A stretch of DNA of 37,751 nucleotides, taken from contig RZZM01000010.1 in NCBI GenBank assembly GCA_009929845.1, forward strand, positions 1-37,751, read 5' to 3'. The DNA is from Spartobacteria bacterium. Lineage in GTDB: Bacteria > Verrucomicrobiota > Kiritimatiellia > RZYC01. Below the pieces are notes generated by a model that saw only the letters and a list, made by a program, of their open reading frames with translations, searched no databases and was not told the origin of the DNA. Below are positions 33,578-37,751 of this stretch, piece after piece. Positions within the stretch are counted from its first letter, which is position 1. Each line of letters opens with the position of its first letter. The position numbers were made by a program, and so were the translations under genes.

Positions 33578-35292
33578 GCGCGGCTAAAGGTAAAGACGTA
33601 TTGGTCCTGGGCACGGAACCGCGCAGTTTTTTGGCAGTGGTTCGTTCGCTGGGGCGCCAGGGCCTGCGCGTGCATGTGGGGTGGCATCCGACCAAACCCT
33701 GGGCGCTGCGTTCCCGATATATTCATCGTGTTCATTACCTCCCGCAACCCCGGCCGGGCGAGGACGCCTGGAAGGATGCGCTGGGGCGTTTGCTGGACAG
33801 TATTTCTTATGACCTGGTGATTCCCTGCGATGATCGGGTGATCTTTCCGCTTCACCGCGTCCGCGCGTCGATAGAAGACAAGGCCCGTCTTGCGCTGGTG
33901 GAGAGCCGTTTGTTCGATGAGGTCAACGACAAGGCGCGCTTGTGTCGCCGCGCCGCCGGCCTGGGGATTCCCGTGCCGCGCGAACGGCCTGTTTCCGCGG
34001 AAGACACCGCCGGGGGCCTGTTGGAAGAATTTGGAACACCCTTCATTCTCAAGCCGTTGAGTTCCTACAGCATGCGTGACTGGGCCCGTAAATGCGAGGT
34101 GCGGAAGGTATTCCGGGCCTCGGATATGCCGAAGGCCGTCGAGGATGGCGCATTCGTGGCGCAGGAAAATATCCGGGGAATTGGCGTGGGCGTTGATTTT
34201 CTGGCGGACCGGGGAAAGCTGTTGTATGCCTTTGCGCATGAACGGGTGCACGAACCTCCCCTGGGTGGAGGCAGCAGTTACCGGCGCAGTGTTCCGTTGC
34301 CGCCGGACCTGCTGGATGCCGCTGAAAAGCTTGTTTGCGATTTGGGCTACACCGGCGTGGGCATGCTGGAGTTCAAGGTAGACCTGGCAACCGGCGCATG
34401 GCGCCTGCTGGAACTCAATCCCAGGTTCTGGGGGTCGCTGCCCCTGGCCGTGGCCGCCGGGGCGAACTTTCCGTATTACCTCTACCGCCTGCTGGTCGAG
34501 GGACAAACGGAGTTTCCCCCGGGGTACCGGACAGGCATGTATGCGCGCAATCTGATCGCCGACATCGGCTGGATGAAAAAGAATCATCAGGCCGACCGGC
34601 GTGATCCCGCGCTCTGCACGAAAACCTGGCCGACGGTGCTGGCCGAGGCGCGGCATCTGCTGACAGGCCATGAACGCTGGGACATGCTGACCGTTGATGA
34701 TCCCCGGCCCGGGCTCGCTGAAATTCGCATGAGCTGGATTCGGCGCTGTGAAAAAGCGCGCATTCGACGCATCGAACACAGCGTCCGCCGACGCCGCATC
34801 GAACGGGACAAATCCAGCGAATGCATGGCGCGGCGGGCCGGCATCATCCTTTTCGTATGCAAAGGAAACATCTGTCGCAGTCCTTTCGCGGAGGCCCTGG
34901 CCCGCCGCCTCTCTCCGTCGGGGACGGAGATCGTTTCCGCCGGGTATTTTCCGGAAGAAGGACGAGTGTCGCCCGCCCTGGCCAACAGTATGGCAGCGAC
35001 CTTCGGGGTTGACCTTCAAAAGCACACGTCCCGTATGGTCACGCGGGACCTGGCGGCCCACAGTAAAATTATTTTTGTCTTTGATGAAGACAACATGAGC
35101 GCTATGAAGATGCAGTTTCCGGAAGCGAAGCGGAAGCTGTTTTATTTGGGTATCTGGCAGGAGGGGGCCGTCGGCATGGTCGACCCCGTGGATGCGCCCG
35201 AGCGCGTCTATCATGACGTGTACCATAAAATTGAAGATTCTTTACGGACGCTGAGCCGGCAGGTTTTGGGTCTGAGAAAGGATACCATATAG
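33574..35292 (+). CDS. ATP-grasp enzyme fused to a low-molecular-weight phosphotyrosine phosphatase domain
   Basis: 572 residues with two catalytic modules. Residues 1 to about 380 are an ATP-grasp ligase-like domain: FILKPLSSYS (ATP lysine), GYTGVGMLEFKVD, and the Mg-binding ELNPRFWGSLPLA. After a very basic linker (about 385-420), a LMW-PTP domain begins with FVCKGNICRSPFAEAL, where C429 and R435 form the CX5R loop, and ends with DPVDAPERVYHDVY carrying the general-acid Asp. The first module may attach an amino acid or other carboxylate to a sugar; the second may dephosphorylate the tyrosine kinase that controls chain length. Both roles are inferred. GTG 33574 is supported by GGAGG at 33562-33566. 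I see no frameshift at the junction. Confidence 0.88.
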   Translation: MSAAKGKDVLVLGTEPRSFLAVVRSLGRQGLRVHVGWHPTKPWALRSRYIHRVHYLPQPRPGEDAWKDALGRLLDSISYDLVIPCDDRVIFPLHRVRASIEDKARLALVESRLFDEVNDKARLCRRAAGLGIPVPRERPVSAEDTAGGLLEEFGTPFILKPLSSYSMRDWARKCEVRKVFRASDMPKAVEDGAFVAQENIRGIGVGVDFLADRGKLLYAFAHERVHEPPLGGGSSYRRSVPLPPDLLDAAEKLVCDLGYTGVGMLEFKVDLATGAWRLLELNPRFWGSLPLAVAAGANFPYYLYRLLVEGQTEFPPGYRTGMYARNLIADIGWMKKNHQADRRDPALCTKTWPTVLAEARHLLTGHERWDMLTVDDPRPGLAEIRMSWIRRCEKARIRRIEHSVRRRRIERDKSSECMARRAGIILFVCKGNICRSPFAEALARRLSPSGTEIVSAGYFPEEGRVSPALANSMAATFGVDLQKHTSRMVTRDLAAHSKIIFVFDEDNMSAMKMQFPEAKRKLFYLGIWQEGAVGMVDPVDAPERVYHDVYHKIEDSLRTLSRQVLGLRKDTI

Positions 35293-35294
35293 TT

Positions 35295-37724
35295 GTGAAC
35301 GAGCGGAGCAGGAGTAGAGGCTATATCAGCGTGCTGTTGCTGATGGTGTTGGCCACAGGGGTGGCGCTGAGCTTTTTTCGCGCGACCATGCCGGACGAAA
35401 CACGTTATATGCGGGATGCCATGGTCATGGCGGAATGTTTGCGCGCCGGGCAATGGTTCGGCGGCGAATCCGTGGGCGAGCACGGCTTTCTCTTCAAGCT
35501 GCCGGTCGCCCTTCTTTACCTGGTCAGCGGTCCGTCGGTCTGGGTGGCGACCCTGTTCAACGTGGCGCTCTGCCTGCTGGCCTGTTACCTGGCGTGGCGG
35601 TGGTTCCGGCGGATGCTTGGCGAGGATGCCTGGGCCTTCTGGTCGGTGTGGATGCTGGTTTTTAATTTTCAGTTTTTGCGACTGCTGCCCTCCTTCAACC
35701 GCGATATCCCGCTCCTCATTGCCGCGCTTCTGTTTTACGCGGCCCTGATAGGCCGACGCGGGGATTGGACGCTCGGAATATGCCTGCTGCTGGTGTTGGA
35801 GGCCAAGGAGTCGTCGTTTTATATTTTCGCGGTGGCTATGGGCATCTGGTTGCTGATGAATGAGTGGGACCGGAAGCATCCGTTGACGATGCTGCTGCGG
35901 CTGGCAGAACGTGGAATGAAAATCTATGTGCCCGGCCTGGCCTGGCTGACGCTGATGCTGACGACTAATTTGATCCCGATCAACATGTGGAATGCCAGCA
36001 TCCTGGGGCTGATCAGTTCGGGCATGAATTACATGGGCAATCATTTCAGCCTGGCCTATGCGACAGACCCCATCTGGGAAGGGGCCAATGCTATCGATTT
36101 CAGCCTGCCGACGGATGCCCTCGGGCCCCCGTCCGGGCTCCAGGCATGGGCGGAGAAAATCGCCCGCGTTATCGCCGCCTATTCATGCAAGCTATTCTAT
36201 CCGAATATATTTTCCTTTACCGGCATACCCAAGCTCATGGCCCTGCCCGCTATCATTATGTCGGTAGATGTTTTTCGCCGGTGGCGCCGGTATGGCGAAA
36301 AATTCGCGCCGGCGCTGTGTCTCATTTTCTGGGCCTATCTGGTGACGGTTTTCCTGCGCAAAACCCATGCACGCTACCTCTTCCCGGTGGCGCCCCTCTT
36401 TATCTTTTTCTTTGTCGCGTTCTTGCGCGACGGGCTTACACATAAACGTCTTCCATGGATTGTTCTCCCGTTCACCGTTCTGGCTGAACTCATCGGCTGT
36501 TATTTTGACCCGAACCTGAAGAAATTGGTGATGGCGCTGTTTCTTCTGGCGCTCATGGGCGGCGCGGCAGTAGCTGTACGCAGACATCATCCCCGGAGTT
36601 ACCTTTGGCGGATGGCGGTTCCATGCGCCCTGGGTCTCTTGCTGGCGGCCTATTTCCTGCAGTTCGCCATTCGGCATCCGCTGGGACAGATACGCAACTA
36701 CCTGGCCTTCGGACGCAACCGGGAATGCGAAGAAGTCATGCGGATATTCGGTCCGTATCGACAGCTTTGGCTGAATGATATTGGCTGGGGCGATCTGCCC
36801 TATGTGTACCGGCGTGAACCTCGCGCCACGGTGGAATGGCACTGGCGACTGAAAGATTCCATTCCCAAAAAATACCTGATCAACACCCATACCAACAGCA
36901 CCCACTCCTTTGCATGGAAGGACCGGAATGATTTTCGCAAAAAAATGCGGGAGCAACAGGTGCGATGGGTCGGTTTTACCGTTTCCACCCTTCCAACCCA
37001 TCCTCTTCCGCTACAGAATGAACTCCCGTACCTGGCACAGGAAGAGTGGCTGAGCTACAAGGGGACATGCCATTTGCGCAACAAGGCAGTGCACCTCTTT
37101 GCCGTGCTGCCGGATATTGTCCCACGCCGTGACGGGGCATTTCGCTCTGTCACCCTGCGCCTGCCGGACCGGGTGCAGACCAACAATATTACAGCGGACA
37201 TCTTGACGATGGGCGACCAACCCGCGGAGGATGTGCTTATTCACTCTCCGCAGACCGTGGAGTTCCTCCTGCCCGATCTTCCGCCCGATGAGTATGTCGT
37301 GCGGATTGCCGATGTGCTCCGTTATGAGGACGGCACGCCGGTAGGTGTCCTTGAATTTCCTGTTGTCAAAGAGATTACCCCACCGCGGGTGAGCTACACA
37401 TTTCCTGAATCCGGCGGGCTGATCTATGTGCCGATGGCCTCGTATGAATACATGCCCAATGCCCTGGTGCGTATCGAATTCAGCGAGCCGCTATGGGGAA
37501 ATCCCGGAGGTCGAATCAACCTGATTTCATCGGATGGGGAATACATCAAGCCACAATACCGGGCCTATTGTCCGGATACCTCCATGTTGCTGTTGGCCTT
37601 TCACCTGAAGCCCGGTCGCCGGTACGCACTGGACCTCGAAAGCGCCAATATTCGGGATGTAGCGGGGAACAGGCTGGATGCCGGCAAGGAGCCCATTTCA
37701 TTCACAACCCTCGGGGCGGAGTAG
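35295..37724 (+). CDS. GT-C (GT39/ArnT-like) membrane glycosyltransferase with C-terminal Ig-like domain
   Basis: A 809-residue polytopic protein. The first periplasmic loop carries MPDETRYMRDAM (D34, E35), the catalytic acidic motif of GT-C enzymes that use polyprenyl-phosphate sugars. About ten hydrophobic segments follow up to residue 465. The remaining periplasmic part ends in a Big_5/SbsA-type Ig-like domain (about 695-805), with PPRVSYTFPESGG, ALVRIEFSEPLWG and GRRYALDLESANIRDVAGN. A C-terminal Ig-like domain on such an enzyme is unusual and may bind the polymer. GTG 35295 is used; the ribosome site is weak and the start lies 2 bases after the previous stop. Confidence 0.85.
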   Translation: MNERSRSRGYISVLLLMVLATGVALSFFRATMPDETRYMRDAMVMAECLRAGQWFGGESVGEHGFLFKLPVALLYLVSGPSVWVATLFNVALCLLACYLAWRWFRRMLGEDAWAFWSVWMLVFNFQFLRLLPSFNRDIPLLIAALLFYAALIGRRGDWTLGICLLLVLEAKESSFYIFAVAMGIWLLMNEWDRKHPLTMLLRLAERGMKIYVPGLAWLTLMLTTNLIPINMWNASILGLISSGMNYMGNHFSLAYATDPIWEGANAIDFSLPTDALGPPSGLQAWAEKIARVIAAYSCKLFYPNIFSFTGIPKLMALPAIIMSVDVFRRWRRYGEKFAPALCLIFWAYLVTVFLRKTHARYLFPVAPLFIFFFVAFLRDGLTHKRLPWIVLPFTVLAELIGCYFDPNLKKLVMALFLLALMGGAAVAVRRHHPRSYLWRMAVPCALGLLLAAYFLQFAIRHPLGQIRNYLAFGRNRECEEVMRIFGPYRQLWLNDIGWGDLPYVYRREPRATVEWHWRLKDSIPKKYLINTHTNSTHSFAWKDRNDFRKKMREQQVRWVGFTVSTLPTHPLPLQNELPYLAQEEWLSYKGTCHLRNKAVHLFAVLPDIVPRRDGAFRSVTLRLPDRVQTNNITADILTMGDQPAEDVLIHSPQTVEFLLPDLPPDEYVVRIADVLRYEDGTPVGVLEFPVVKEITPPRVSYTFPESGGLIYVPMASYEYMPNALVRIEFSEPLWGNPGGRINLISSDGEYIKPQYRAYCPDTSMLLLAFHLKPGRRYALDLESANIRDVAGNRLDAGKEPISFTTLGAE

Positions 37725-37729
37725 CCGTT

Positions 37730-37751
37730 ATGGTACACTTCAACGCGCTGG
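37730..37751 (+). CDS. possible start of the next gene, cut by the window edge
   Basis: An ATG at 37730, 5 bases after the previous stop, opens a frame MVHFNAL that runs out of the window. The tight spacing fits the cluster, but there is too little sequence to say more. Confidence 0.25.

Overview
The window looks like a chromosomal stretch of a moderately GC-rich Gram-negative-type bacterium. I lean towards the PVC superphylum (Kiritimatiellota, Lentisphaerota or Verrucomicrobiota). The reasons are a decayed MBG-type repeat fragment, clustered palindromic intergenic repeats around TTTCCAATCATTGGAAA, and short 9-nt-period intergenic repeats, which I associate from memory with those genomes. 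There is no rRNA or marker gene here, so this placement is weak.

Bases 1-886 hold a small cysteine-rich protein gene, a tiny coupled ORF and a repeat-bearing intergenic stretch. Bases 887-14262 are a complete type I-C CRISPR-Cas locus: cas3, cas5c, cas8c (with an internal, separately initiated cas11c), cas7c, then an extra gene for a HEAT-repeat / zinc-finger / PD-(D/E)XK nuclease-like protein, then cas4, cas1, cas2. These are followed by a leader and an array of 70 identical 32-nt repeats with 69 spacers (hand count). The extra gene sits exactly between the interference and adaptation modules. It is preceded by a strong stem-loop and lacks the tight overlaps of its neighbours. It is the best candidate for an undescribed component. 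The array also records repeated sampling of the same invaders. Spacers 18, 33 and 38 are near copies, and spacers 2 and 10 are near reverse complements. Every base difference between them is a silent third-position change in the longest open frame.

Bases 14263-24118 are a mosaic. They hold an MBG-type gene remnant, a histidine kinase/receiver hybrid with a degenerate ATP-binding motif, a secreted secretin-N-like protein, three small membrane proteins, a metal-efflux permease plus thioredoxin-like protein behind a CsoR-like palindrome, a DUF362 protein, a secreted jelly-roll protein, a small membrane protein, a four-palindrome cluster, and an AAA_14/DUF4143 ATPase.

Bases 24119-37724 are a surface-polysaccharide cluster, all on the + strand and mostly joined by 4-base stop/start overlaps. 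It encodes a GT4 glycosyltransferase, a methyltransferase, two more GT4 enzymes, an FrhB-like iron-sulfur protein, a polysaccharide pyruvyl transferase, a Wzx-like flippase, a NodB-type deacetylase-like protein, an ATP-grasp/LMW-phosphatase fusion and a GT-C (GT39-like) membrane glycosyltransferase with a C-terminal Ig-like domain. Together they would assemble, decorate and export a glycan. No initiating glycosyltransferase or outer-membrane export gene is seen inside the window.
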